37,610 bases of DNA from positions 1 through 37,610 of the forward strand of contig NZ_AOII01000004.1 of NCBI RefSeq assembly GCF_000337615.1, read 5' to 3'. The position numbers and the translations under genes were made by a program. Source of the DNA: Natrinema pallidum DSM 3751 (GTDB lineage: Archaea; Halobacteriota; Halobacteria; Halobacteriales; Natrialbaceae). The notes under the pieces are model-generated. The model saw only the letters and a list, made by a program, of their open reading frames with translations, did not search any database and was not told the DNA's origin. Shown here piece by piece: positions 1 to 7,599 of the stretch; the first letter of the stretch is position 1, and each line of letters opens with the position of its first letter.

Positions 1-2007
1 GAAGCAACGTCTTGCAGGGTCGCGGTTGTGCTGGACACACTTTCCGCACCCTGCTGCTTCGTACGTGACGCTTTCTATGACACGCTCGGTCTTGTAATCG
101 ACGATCGAGGTTTCGCTCTGGATCAAATCGACGTACCCGTGAGTTCCGATCGATGGCGATTCGAACCAGCGTTCTGTTAACTGCGAATCACACTTGATAC
201 CGAGTTCGGTAGCGAGTTCGTTTTCGTGGTCTCGATGATCGTAGGTGTTGTACCTTCCTTCCTCCGAGGGGTTTTCGTCCAGATACGCCGTGATCGCATC
301 AAGTCCGACCTTCAAATACGTTCGCTGAACGGCTTGCTTCGAGTTACTTAGGTATGGATTCAACCGCTCACACATCGCGTCAAGCACACGACCGCGCTGG
401 TCCTCTAGTATTGATGGATCGGAAACGTAGATCTCAGCGGCCTCGTGGAGAAGCGTTCCGCGAACCATGTGAATTGACGACGGCGATTGGACCAACCGAT
501 CGAAGTACGCATCTCGAGGCGAATTTGCGAGGGCTTTCAGTCGAGATTGACTAATCGTCTCTATGCGTTGGGGTGGTGTTGGTGGACAGTCCGGTTCAGG
601 AAATGGCGACGTTAAATCTGAGGTAGTGTGCCCGCCGTACCGTGTGTGTGGGAGATCACCGAATGAGTCAAACGGCTCGTCACGGAGTCGTCGCAGATAC
701 ACGCACGGAGTCACGTCGCTTCCGGCCTGCGTCTCTTGGACGAAATAGTACCGTTGGGTCCCGTTCTGGAGCAGTCGCTCGAATCGCTCGAGATCGCGTT
801 CTAAGTATGCTTCTCGGTCGATCCAAGGATAGTCCGGCGGGCTCTGTGCCCACTCCGGGCCCAGACCGACGTAGAAGACGACAGGTCGGTCAACGTATGC
901 TGTGGACGTCGCATCCGCTAAGAGAACTCCGTCAGTAGCACTCGAGTCCGTTGGAACAGTAAACGCATCGAGATAGTACCGGAAACGCGAAACGCGATCC
1001 TCTGTGACCTGCGCGTCCAGTATCCCGAGGTTCTGAAGCTCGCGTCGAAGTTCAGCTAACCCTGTGCTGCTGATCGACTCGTACACCGACACGACATCAC
1101 GGAACGTTCCTTCGTCGACGGCTTCCTGGAATTCAACGTAGCCCCCAAGTTGATCTGGCTCGAGCGAATCCACCCGTTGTTCTTCTACATCTCTGGGAAG
1201 GTCGATCCCAGCCGTCGCAAGCACTGGTCGGATTTCCGTGACCCGCTGATCGGATCCCGAAAATGTCGCTTCTAGCAGTCGGAAAAACGCCCGAACATCG
1301 TCATCATCCTCGAACCCAGGTCCACCGCGATAGGGAATTTCCCGTGCTTCAAGGGCAGACTCGATCAGAGCACTATACAGACTTCCCTCAGCAAGAACGA
1401 TCCCAAACCGATCCGCTGTGTCTGGATCGATCTGGTCGACGATTGCCGAGACGATTGCTGTCGCTGATGGGAAGATGTGTAGCTTAGGGAAGGGAACGTG
1501 AGTGTCGCCCAGCGACGAATGGGTCTCGTACCCATCAGGAGGGAGAAGTTTTCGGTCGAGTTCGGACAGACGAGCTTCGTCAATTACCGCAATCTCTTGC
1601 TCCGATGAGAGCGTCGTGCGCTCGATGGACCGATAGCTGCTCTCAAGTTCCCCCAGCATTGATACGACCAATCGGATAGCGGAGGGGTCGAACTCAGGAT
1701 ACTCGAGTATCTGTTCACGGTCGCCCGTCGCTGTCCAACAATCGATACACAGCTCGAGTGCTCTCACTGCTTGCTTCCACGAGAGATCCGTCTGTGCGAC
1801 GATTTCGAAAAAGAGCGGTCGGATGTCATCGGGAAACATCTCCTGGACGGCATAACTTCGCGGTGTAGCCGACAACCGACCGATTCGAGGGCTTTGCACT
1901 CGGTTATCAAGCGCGAGTGCGAGGGGTGCTTCGCCAGTAAGAGCAATATCGCAGTTCGCAACCCTCGAATAGAGCTGGTCGATTGACCGTGCTTCTCGTA
2001 ATGGCAC
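1..2007 (-). CDS. AddB/RecB-like PD-(D/E)XK nuclease, 3' end beyond window
   Basis: A reading frame of 669 codons stays open through base 1, so the C-terminus is missing. I start it at the GTG at 2007-2005. The first ~500 residues are acidic and contain no Walker motifs I recognise, as in the inactivated UvrD-like helicase part of AddB-type proteins. Near residues 516-527 is the RecB-type segment RGTLLHEAAEIY (His521). It is followed by GYVDL (Asp627) and VDYKT (Asp637, Lys639), giving the PD-(D/E)XK nuclease core. Cysteines close to the truncated end (GCGKC and a later Cys) could belong to an AddB/Cas4-type iron-sulfur cluster. Such proteins usually work with an AddA-like helicase-nuclease in double-strand break repair; the partner would lie to the left. 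The fold is seen from motifs; the repair role is inferred. Confidence 0.72.
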   Translation of the reverse strand, partial: MPLREARSIDQLYSRVANCDIALTGEAPLALALDNRVQSPRIGRLSATPRSYAVQEMFPDDIRPLFFEIVAQTDLSWKQAVRALELCIDCWTATGDREQILEYPEFDPSAIRLVVSMLGELESSYRSIERTTLSSEQEIAVIDEARLSELDRKLLPPDGYETHSSLGDTHVPFPKLHIFPSATAIVSAIVDQIDPDTADRFGIVLAEGSLYSALIESALEAREIPYRGGPGFEDDDDVRAFFRLLEATFSGSDQRVTEIRPVLATAGIDLPRDVEEQRVDSLEPDQLGGYVEFQEAVDEGTFRDVVSVYESISSTGLAELRRELQNLGILDAQVTEDRVSRFRYYLDAFTVPTDSSATDGVLLADATSTAYVDRPVVFYVGLGPEWAQSPPDYPWIDREAYLERDLERFERLLQNGTQRYYFVQETQAGSDVTPCVYLRRLRDEPFDSFGDLPHTRYGGHTTSDLTSPFPEPDCPPTPPQRIETISQSRLKALANSPRDAYFDRLVQSPSSIHMVRGTLLHEAAEIYVSDPSILEDQRGRVLDAMCERLNPYLSNSKQAVQRTYLKVGLDAITAYLDENPSEEGRYNTYDHRDHENELATELGIKCDSQLTERWFESPSIGTHGYVDLIQSETSIVDYKTERVIESVTYEAAGCGKCVQHNRDPARRCF

Positions 2008-2040
2008 AGTCAAAGAACTAACTCAGTTTACTTGAACTTA

Positions 2041-2061
2041 GCTAATTTTCTATATATTAGC
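2041..2061 (-). promoter_or_regulatory. TATA-containing palindrome GCTAAT-N9-ATTAGC
   Basis: A perfect 6+6 bp inverted repeat encloses an AT-rich spacer. On the minus strand the spacer reads as a TATA-like box (ATATAGAAA). It sits 34-54 bases upstream of the GTG start of the AddB-like gene, so it is well placed as promoter plus repressor operator. A nearly identical arrangement (GCTAAC-N9-GTTAGC) occurs at 7474-7494. Confidence 0.5.
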
Positions 2062-2159
2062 ACGAGGTATAGGGGGTTATCGACGCCGTTGAGAAGTTGC
2101 TTGCCGATGACTGTTAGCGAGTTTCTATATGTCTCTTCTTTTGGATTCCCCTGGGCCAA

Positions 2160-2170
2160 AAAATAGTTAC
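2160..2170 (+). promoter_or_regulatory. TATA-like box of the Doc/Fic-like gene
   Basis: An A-rich stretch (AAAATAGTTAC) lies about 30-40 bases upstream of the ATG at 2200. This spacing is expected for a leaderless or nearly leaderless haloarchaeal transcript. No ribosome site precedes the ATG. Confidence 0.4.
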
Positions 2171-2199
2171 TATGTTCCTCCGGTACGTTCCCGAGTGTA

Positions 2200-3042
2200 A
2201 TGACCGGTCTCGTCCACTACCATCACCCCGACGACGAGCAATATTCTCTCGCGTACGTTACGCTCGATCACGACGAGATCGACCCCGACGATGGGAAAGT
2301 CGAAACCTACCAACTCGAGGAAACAGTACACGTCCTCTACACCAACACCGGTGCGAGTGGAACAGTCGACGACATCACCGAGGATTTTGAAGCAATACTG
2401 GACGAAATGGACGAATCGGACCGGCTCGTGACGGTGCGAATTCTCCAGACGTTCGAAGGTGTCCTCGAAGCCACAGAACTCGAGGAGGGAGAAAAACTCG
2501 AGATCTACAAGCAGATCGACGTTGGTCGAATTCCAGCTGCACTCGATCACGTTGATTGGTCAAGATCGGTAGTCGAGGTCGCAGGGCAGTTGATGTCGTC
2601 ACTCATTTTGGCCCACCCGCTTCCAAACGCCAACCATCGAACCTCGATCGCATTCGCCGAGTGGTACCTCGAGAGTGTCGAGCCGTCGTTTTCGCTCCCG
2701 AAGTTGGCGACCGAGAGCTACGACTGGCAAGAGTGGGTCGACACGTATATCGCCGACTCGAAGCGACTGCTCACAGTACGGCGAAACATAACCCCGTTCA
2801 GGTTGCTCGATGAGTGGGGCTGTGAGATCGTGTTGCGAAAAGGTGGGATTGAAATCGAGCTCTCGGAGTACGATCTCGAGCTGCCACAGTCAGAAGCCCT
2901 GTCGACGTATGCGACTCATCATACCGAACTCTGTACCGAGTTCATGATTGAGTCGGTGACACGAGCCGGAGCGTCGCATCTGCGTTTTGAGAATGGGGTC
3001 GACAAACAGGAGTTCCTCGAGTATCTGGAAGCTAGCGAGTAA
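2200..3042 (+). CDS. Doc/Fic-family protein
   Basis: This 280-residue protein carries the motif HPLPNANHRTS at residues 139-149. It matches the Doc branch of the Fic/Doc superfamily (H-x-F-x-N/D-A-N-x-R-T) better than AMP-transferring Fic proteins, which have D/E-G-N-G-R. The catalytic His139, Asn145 and Arg147 are present; the usual Phe after His-Pro is Leu. Doc toxins phosphorylate translation factor EF-Tu, whereas Fic enzymes transfer AMP to target proteins. Which of these applies here cannot be read from the sequence. The N-terminal 120 residues are acidic and unassigned. No classical Phd-like antitoxin gene is adjacent. The next gene is a convergent 34-codon ORF. The superfamily call is fairly secure; toxin activity is inference. 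Confidence 0.68.
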   Translation: MTGLVHYHHPDDEQYSLAYVTLDHDEIDPDDGKVETYQLEETVHVLYTNTGASGTVDDITEDFEAILDEMDESDRLVTVRILQTFEGVLEATELEEGEKLEIYKQIDVGRIPAALDHVDWSRSVVEVAGQLMSSLILAHPLPNANHRTSIAFAEWYLESVEPSFSLPKLATESYDWQEWVDTYIADSKRLLTVRRNITPFRLLDEWGCEIVLRKGGIEIELSEYDLELPQSEALSTYATHHTELCTEFMIESVTRAGASHLRFENGVDKQEFLEYLEASE

Positions 3043-3052
3043 GACGTACGCG

Positions 3053-3157
3053 TTAGTCCCGCAGCTGGGCAACGGTCCGTCCGAGTTCCCGAGCACGCTC
3101 GCTCTCGGAGATGTCATACCGTTCTTCCAGCGACCGAAGTTGTTCTTCGAATTCCAT
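3053..3157 (-). CDS. 34-residue microprotein, convergent to the Doc-like gene
   Basis: A short ORF starts at ATG 3157 and ends with TAA at 3053-3055. It encodes a highly charged, predicted helical peptide (begins MEFEEQLRSLEERYD, ends GRTVAQLRD). A TATA-like box (CTATATATTTG on the minus strand, 3182-3192) is 25-35 bases upstream of the ATG, as for a leaderless gene. Codon choice and amino-acid composition resemble real haloarchaeal genes. The stop lies only 10 bases from the stop of the Doc-like gene, so the two transcripts converge. The function is unknown; a regulatory or antitoxin role is only a thought. Confidence 0.55.
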   Translation of the reverse strand: MEFEEQLRSLEERYDISESERARELGRTVAQLRD

Positions 3158-3181
3158 GGTGTACGGGAGTATGCTCCTCTG

Positions 3182-3192
3182 CAAATATATAG
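3182..3192 (-). promoter_or_regulatory. TATA box of the 34-residue microgene
   Basis: On the minus strand this reads CTATATATTTG. It is centred about 30 bases before the ATG at 3157, the normal position for a leaderless haloarchaeal start. It is the main support for the microgene being expressed. Confidence 0.5.
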
Positions 3193-3229
3193 TGCGTCAT
3201 GGAATAAGTAAGTTCTCGTGCTCAAGCGC

Positions 3230-4321
3230 TCACTCTGGGCTGGATGTCTCTGTATCAGATAGTCGGCTTTCTACTTCCTCACAGCGCTCGGCTACTATCG
3301 ACGCTCCCTCGAGAGGACCATCGGCGTTCAGTGCCGCTCGGTACAGTTCTGCAGTGCGTTCCATTTCCTCTCTCGTTAGTTCGTCTGGGTCCTCGAGCCA
3401 GTAGCTATCTGCGAGTTTCTTGTATGCCCAGGGATCCTCGGGATACTCCTCGATGAGTGACTCGAATTCCACCCTGCTGTCGGCGGTTCTGTCCAGTTCT
3501 GTGAGTGTGTCGGCGATGAAGTGACGAAAGTCGAGTAGGAACTCGTCAGATGCATCCGGGAACTGCTCGCAGACCTCCCGACAGAATTCGAGTCGGTGCT
3601 CGTGATACGCTGGATCATCTTCCGCTACGGTGGCAAGGTCACTGTCGAGCGATCGAATGAAAGCCTCGAGCGAGAGAAACGACGGTAATTCTCGGTCTGC
3701 TTCCTCGATAGTCGTGATTTCGTCGGGTGTTACGGCGACGATGTACTCCCAGGCAGTTAGCCACCGATCGCAAGCCTCAGCGCGATTTCCTTTCTCGCGG
3801 AGATCGCGTCCCTCCTGAACGAAGTCGTAGATCCGTTCTTTGTTCGGGGTGTCGGGTGCCCAGCGCTCCCAGAGTACTTCTGCCGCCATCCAGATGAAGT
3901 CCTGATCATAGCCCGTGACATCAACCTCGTATTCAGCTTCCCACTGCTCGGAAAGTGTCGTCGCCGAATTGAAATTTTCAATCCGACTCTGAAACATCGT
4001 CTCGCTCGTTTCGATGCCGTGATCGGCGAGTTTCTCGACAATTTCGTCCGTCGAGAGGGCTTCGACGTCGCTGAGTTCCCACGCATCAGCAGGGTGGGTC
4101 CCATTTGATGTGTCGGCTATTCGTTGCTCACGGTGAGCGGGTTGACTTGCTTCTTGGACCTCTTCGTTGCCACCCTCACCTAATCCGTGTTCGTCGACGT
4201 ATTGCTCGACACGCTTCCGGTCAATCCGGCTGAGTTCGTCACGTTCATGATCTTCGTATAGATGCTCACGGATCGCAGATTCCTCCTCAAAGGTTTGCTC
4301 GCAGTAGCGACACTCAACCAT
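3230..4321 (-). CDS. C2H2 zinc-finger protein with TPR-like helical region
   Basis: This 363-residue acidic protein starts at ATG 4321. Residues 4-25 form a C2H2 finger (Cys4, Cys7, His20, His25; begins CRYCEQTF). Residues ~35-90 are a low-complexity linker. The remaining ~270 residues are helical, and the end (residues ~255-350) shows tetratricopeptide-like pairing (YPEDPWAYKKLADSYW, then AELYRAALNADGP). Such proteins are usually binding platforms or regulators; no enzyme motif is visible. A T-rich box on the minus strand near 4347-4357 could be its promoter. The partner and cellular role are unknown. Confidence 0.7.
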   Translation of the reverse strand: MVECRYCEQTFEEESAIREHLYEDHERDELSRIDRKRVEQYVDEHGLGEGGNEEVQEASQPAHREQRIADTSNGTHPADAWELSDVEALSTDEIVEKLADHGIETSETMFQSRIENFNSATTLSEQWEAEYEVDVTGYDQDFIWMAAEVLWERWAPDTPNKERIYDFVQEGRDLREKGNRAEACDRWLTAWEYIVAVTPDEITTIEEADRELPSFLSLEAFIRSLDSDLATVAEDDPAYHEHRLEFCREVCEQFPDASDEFLLDFRHFIADTLTELDRTADSRVEFESLIEEYPEDPWAYKKLADSYWLEDPDELTREEMERTAELYRAALNADGPLEGASIVAERCEEVESRLSDTETSSPE

Positions 4322-4469
4322 TACTCGAGAACTACGTATGCGGGTAGAAAAACAACAGGTGTGAACAGGACATGCGCTCCGGAACGCCGAGGAAGTACGT
4401 AGCCTGCGATGTCGTCTTCACCGAGGTGTCTACTTCGCTAAAAAGCTGAAACGGCGCATTTGACCGATT

Positions 4470-4928
4470 TTACGGTGTGGCGGCTACCGTGTCATCAGTC
4501 GCTGGATCGAACGAGAGACTGATGACGAGTTCGTTGAACCAGACGACCGGGCGCTTGCTCTGGTCGTCTTCCTCGAAGAAGATGATTCCCAACTGGGCGA
4601 GTCGACTGAGTTCTTCGTGGACGTTCTTCACATCCCGGTCAACAACCTGTGCAATCTCGTTAATGCTGGATGGCTCTTCCTAGCGGATGGCTTCGATGAG
4701 ATCGAGGACGCGCGGCGTCAGCGTCTCCATGAGGTCGTCGTGGCTGGTGAACGAGAGCGTCGGCGGGGAATCCACCGCGTCGCCCCGCTCGAGTGCCTCA
4801 ATGCCGTCGGTGACATCATCGTGGAACTCACTGGACGACTTGACAGTCACGACGAGGGTTGATTCGGCCCGAAGCTGTTCGCACTCCATCGGGTGCAGCG
4901 GCGGCGTGGTATCGTTCATAGGTATCAC
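4470..4928 (-). pseudogene. Winged-helix DNA-binding regulator broken by an in-frame TAG
   Basis: Translation from ATG 4928 (or ATG 4916) gives 82 residues and stops at a TAG at 4680-4682. The same frame then continues without shift to a TAA at 4470-4472. It reads EEPSSINEIAQVVDRDVKNVH, a typical haloarchaeal winged-helix segment, then ends VVWFNELVISLSFDP. The whole would be ~152 residues. The TAG most simply derives from a CAG glutamine or similar codon just before the DNA-binding domain, so the regulator should be non-functional. Alternatives are a sequencing error or stop readthrough; pyrrolysine use is not expected in Halobacteria. The gene follows a truncated partner on the same strand. 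Confidence 0.72.
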
Positions 4929-4943
4929 CGTGGTGTGATGGCC

Positions 4944-5021
4944 TCACTTGACATCGAACTCGGAGAGCGTCTGCTCACCGTGAAGAGCAGTGAGGGTGTG
5001 GAGCTCGCCATCAGTGAGCAT
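4944..5021 (-). pseudogene. Truncated N-terminal stump of a small regulator gene
   Basis: ATG 5021 opens a 25-codon ORF beginning MLTDGELHTLTALHGEQTLSE. It resembles the first helices of haloarchaeal MarR/ArsR-type winged-helix proteins but stops (TGA 4944-4946) before any DNA-binding helix. A good TATA box (TATATA, 5044-5052) sits 23-31 bases upstream. The promoter thus survives and may still drive the downstream broken regulator. The family assignment from so short a stump is tentative. Confidence 0.45.
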
Positions 5022-5043
5022 ACTGTTGCATAATAGCTGATTG

Positions 5044-5052
5044 ATATATAAG
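5044..5052 (-). promoter_or_regulatory. TATA box upstream of the regulator stump
   Basis: The minus strand reads TTATATATC about 23-31 bases before ATG 5021, consistent with leaderless transcription of the 4944-5021 stump and the 4470-4928 pseudogene. Confidence 0.45.
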
Positions 5053-5346
5053 TGACTTCGCTATCTTGCAACAGCCGACTGGCCCAGTCAAGTCAGCGCA
5101 CAGTATTAACGTCGATCCGAGAATCTCCACAGTGCTCTCGAGAGGATTCCGGTGACAGCTGGCGTCTTCAGGGACACCCACAGGAGAGTCGTTCGGGTAA
5201 GACCGACAACGACCGATCAAATGACGTACTACAGACTAACGGTACACTGCATACAACCGCTCTTGTGCTGGATATTAGGTGGGCGGATAGAGTGAAACCC
5301 TTCTCAGGGGTTGTGGGTAGTCGGGAGACACCCGCAACTGTCGACG
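5053..5346. other. Non-coding stretch with a 9-bp inverted repeat at its right end
   Basis: I see no convincing gene in either direction here. At 5324-5332 and 5350-5358 there is a perfect inverted repeat (GGAGACACC / GGTGTCTCC, 17-base loop). It overlaps the final codons of the coiled-coil gene ending at 5347 and could act as an mRNA 3' structure for that gene. Confidence 0.4.
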
Positions 5347-6213
5347 TCAGGTGTCTCCGGAACCGACCATCTCACCGGGGATGTCGACATCGTCCATCAA
5401 CAAGACGCGTCGTTCCGTGTACTCGAGGCCGTTCTTGCGCTGTGTCCGCTTTTTGACTGCCAGCCTGCTCTTCGAGAGATCGAGTAACGCATCGATCGTT
5501 CGGGAAACCAATTTCTTCGCGTAGTCGTCGCTGATCCCCTTCTCCTGTCGTCGAATCCAGTGTTTCATGTCGCCAGCGGTGACGTACTCTCGAACGCTCG
5601 CACTCCCCTTCCGCCAAGGGTTGTCTCCAACCGACGGATCGGTCCGTGCCTTCCAGAGCTCTGCAGCAAGCCGTGACGGAAGCGCCGATGTCGTTGCCCG
5701 GAGCATATCCTCGTCCATCTTCGCGAGCTGCTGGAGTGGAAGCAGATCCCCATACGAGAGGGAAACGTTACCACCACGTTCGAGTGGATCATCACTCTCG
5801 GGTAATCGGAAGTAACTCTCACCATCGTCTTTGTGGATGCGCTCGAGACAGCCATCCACAACGTCGATCTCGCCTTCGTCGACGTGATCCTCCAAGAGGT
5901 GTGCGCCTTTCTCGAGTTCTCGTGCTTGGAGCTCACCGACGCGGTCTTTGTTGGCGTTGAGTTTCTTCTCGTGGGCGTCCAGTCGAGCTTCGATCGGTGT
6001 CTGTGATTGTTCTAGGTCCTCGAGCCGTGCTTCAAGATCCTTGTTTTCGGTGTGGACCTCCTCGAGTTCGGCCTCGAGGTGACCTATGCGGTTGTCCTTT
6101 TGGGTGAGTTCGTTTTCAAGGGTTGTGACACGCTCGTGAAGGCGATCGACTTCGTCGGCAAGTGTTTGGAGTGTCTGTGCGTCAGGTTCGGGACAGTCTG
6201 TGTTCGCGCTCAT
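5347..6213 (-). CDS. Coiled-coil protein with helical DNA-binding-like C-terminus
   Basis: The 288-residue product begins at ATG 6213 (MSANTDCPEPD). Residues ~15-105 are a near-continuous coiled coil with heptad-like Leu and Glu/Lys/Arg. Residues ~165-260 contain compact helices with several basic patches (ELWKARTDPS, MKHWIRRQEKG, KKLVSRTIDALL) that look like a winged-helix or replication-initiator type module. Proteins of this architecture are common on haloarchaeal plasmids and proviruses. The domain view is by eye only; I cannot name the family. It lies downstream of the 203-aa and 101-aa genes on the same strand, after a 255-base gap, and may share their transcript. Confidence 0.65.
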   Translation of the reverse strand: MSANTDCPEPDAQTLQTLADEVDRLHERVTTLENELTQKDNRIGHLEAELEEVHTENKDLEARLEDLEQSQTPIEARLDAHEKKLNANKDRVGELQARELEKGAHLLEDHVDEGEIDVVDGCLERIHKDDGESYFRLPESDDPLERGGNVSLSYGDLLPLQQLAKMDEDMLRATTSALPSRLAAELWKARTDPSVGDNPWRKGSASVREYVTAGDMKHWIRRQEKGISDDYAKKLVSRTIDALLDLSKSRLAVKKRTQRKNGLEYTERRVLLMDDVDIPGEMVGSGDT

Positions 6214-6468
6214 TTAGTTCTGGATTCGGTGTCATTGTCGGGCGATTCGACTCGCGCTGCTGGTCGATGTCGGGAACGCTGGTGGAACAGTAGACTACCG
6301 ACTCGAGAGCCGTCTCGAGAAAGCGCAGTGGCCCTTCCCCCGAAAGACGTCTTCGTGTTCGAAGTCTGGTGTCGGTCTACCGGGGATTGGTGGCTCCGGC
6401 TCGAGTGGCGAAGTCTGGTCTACTACGCTGGATGGTCAACACGATCCCGAGGTGGTGTGCTGGCTCAG

Positions 6469-7080
6469 CTAGCCACTCTCGGGTTGGAGTCGACAGTCAT
6501 GGCTTGCCAACGTGGTAAGCGAATCGAACGGACACTGGCAGATATCGCAATAGTGTCTCTGCACGGTGAGGAACGTCTCACGTTCCGTGTGGCCGCCATC
6601 GGGAACGGCAGACTGTCTTTGTTGATCGCTGGGCCGTCCCTGGACGTGAAGATCGACTTCGGTAATCGGTTCACGACCAGTTTCTCTCCACTTGCTATTG
6701 CGGCGTTCGTGTTCGATCCGCCAGGCTTCGCCACCGGTATCGGGGACAACCATCACCCGTCGGCGACGGCCATTGATCGTCGTATACTCGAACACGAATT
6801 CGACGGTCGGTTCGGTGGACTGGTCACAGCCGCCGTCGGTTGCAAGACGTGGGTCGTCATCGGCATCGACGAGTAGAGTTCTGTCCTCGGTCTCGAGAGT
6901 CTGGGCTCGGGTATCGTCGTCGGCGATAATAATCTCTGAGCCGTCGGTTGCTTCGATGTCGCCCGGTTCGTAGCCGGCGACGGCGCGGGCCTCCGCTCGC
7001 AGGCGCATCTCGCGAGCGCCTTCGCGCTCGAGTTGCTCGGCACGCTTTGCGACAGCTTCGTGATCGTTGACGATCGTCAT
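6469..7080 (-). CDS. C2HC zinc-finger protein
   Basis: This 203-residue protein begins MTIVNDHEAVAKRAEQ. Its ATG (7080-7078) overlaps the stop of the preceding gene in an ATGA arrangement, so the two are translationally coupled. The N-terminal half is acidic and includes a short helix rich in Arg/Glu. The middle (VEFVFEYTTINGRRRRVMVV) is probably beta-strand. The last 30 residues hold a zinc knuckle, HYCDICQCPFDSLTTLASHDC, giving Cys-x2-Cys...His-x-Cys. The function is unknown; DNA or RNA binding is possible. The gene set resembles haloarchaeal plasmid or integrated-element cargo. Confidence 0.68.
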   Translation of the reverse strand: MTIVNDHEAVAKRAEQLEREGAREMRLRAEARAVAGYEPGDIEATDGSEIIIADDDTRAQTLETEDRTLLVDADDDPRLATDGGCDQSTEPTVEFVFEYTTINGRRRRVMVVPDTGGEAWRIEHERRNSKWRETGREPITEVDLHVQGRPSDQQRQSAVPDGGHTERETFLTVQRHYCDICQCPFDSLTTLASHDCRLQPESG

Positions 7081-7382
7081 TGGTCGCTCACCTCGACAGC
7101 GCCGACGATCGCGTCAGCCATCGTCTTGAACAGATACTGCACTTCGAAGCCACCGCGACGGTCGGTGATGTAGTCGATCCAGTCGTCGATCGTCTTCTCG
7201 ACGTCCTCGAGGTCGTAGCGGACGGTGCGCTCGCCGTTCTCGATAACGTGGACCGTCTCGTCGGTCGTCCGGTAGACGTGGTGTGCGCCCTCGTTGTCGA
7301 TGCCGACGGAGATATAGTCGGCACGTGGGTCGGTGGTCTGTGCTTCCGAAACCGTTTCGTGGGTTCGCGGTTGAACACTCAT
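7077..7382 (-). CDS. 101-residue haloarchaeal protein with structured leader
   Basis: I choose the ATG at 7382 (MSVQPRTHETVSEAQ) rather than the longer frame upstream, because the upstream bases form a folded RNA leader with a GGAG ribosome site 8-12 bases before this ATG. The protein is acidic. Its centre reads like paired beta-strands (HHVYRTTDETVHVIENGE), followed by an amphipathic helix (DVEKTIDDWIDYITDRRGG). I do not recognise a function. The gene ends by ATGA overlap with the zinc-finger gene and heads that operon. A TATA-containing palindrome at 7474-7494 would start transcription near 7458, just before the folded leader. Confidence 0.72.
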   Translation of the reverse strand: MSVQPRTHETVSEAQTTDPRADYISVGIDNEGAHHVYRTTDETVHVIENGERTVRYDLEDVEKTIDDWIDYITDRRGGFEVQYLFKTMADAIVGAVEVSDQ

Positions 7383-7455
7383 TGCTTCTCTCCAGAAGCA
7401 CAGGTCCGGTGCTCCAACACCGGGCCGAGAGTTTCTCCCGGCCACCCCGTGCTTC
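7383..7455 (-). ncRNA. Structured 5' leader: three-way junction with competing hairpin
   Basis: On the minus-strand RNA three stems form a closed junction. P1 pairs GAAGCACGGG (7455-7446) with CCUGUGCUUC (7404-7395). P2 is GGCCGGGAG-AAA-CUCUCGGCC (7443-7423). P3 is CCGGUG-UUGGAG-CACCGG (7423-7406). P1 and P2 each contain one G-U pair that would be an A-C mismatch if the plus strand were transcribed, which favours minus-strand RNA. The 3' arm of P1 can instead pair with AGAAGCA directly before the AUG (7383-7389 with 7394-7400), placing GGAG in a four-base loop. This is the layout of a translational switch. The pairing is seen directly; ligand, switching and any independent RNA role are inferred. 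Confidence 0.6.
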
Positions 7456-7473
7456 ACATTACTTAGTACATTT

Positions 7474-7494
7474 GCTAACCAGATAAAAGTTAGC
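7474..7494 (-). promoter_or_regulatory. Palindrome GCTAAC-N9-GTTAGC around a TATA-like box
   Basis: A perfect 6+6 bp inverted repeat has a 9-base spacer that reads TTTTATCTG on the minus strand, a plausible TATA box. Transcription would begin about 25 bases on, near 7458, at the foot of the structured leader. The half-site and spacing match the palindrome at 2041-2061, suggesting a shared DNA-binding regulator. Confidence 0.5.
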
Positions 7495-7566
7495 ATTTGT
7501 TCTAACATTAGCTTATTCAGTAACTATTAGGATATACGCTAAGTATTGCATGGGTAGAGGTAAGCA

Positions 7567-7575
7567 AATATTACA
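7567..7575 (+). promoter_or_regulatory. TATA-like box of the 70-residue gene
   Basis: AAATATTAC lies about 25-33 bases before ATG 7600, as expected for a leaderless haloarchaeal gene, and no ribosome site precedes that ATG. Confidence 0.45.
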
Positions 7576-7599
7576 ACCAGTACAGCCGAACGGGGTCGT

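Noticed and set aside
6052-6876. 274-codon plus-strand ORF opposite the coiled-coil and zinc-finger genes
   Set aside because: It is an antisense shadow: composition is poor and both minus-strand genes have clear domains and coupled starts.
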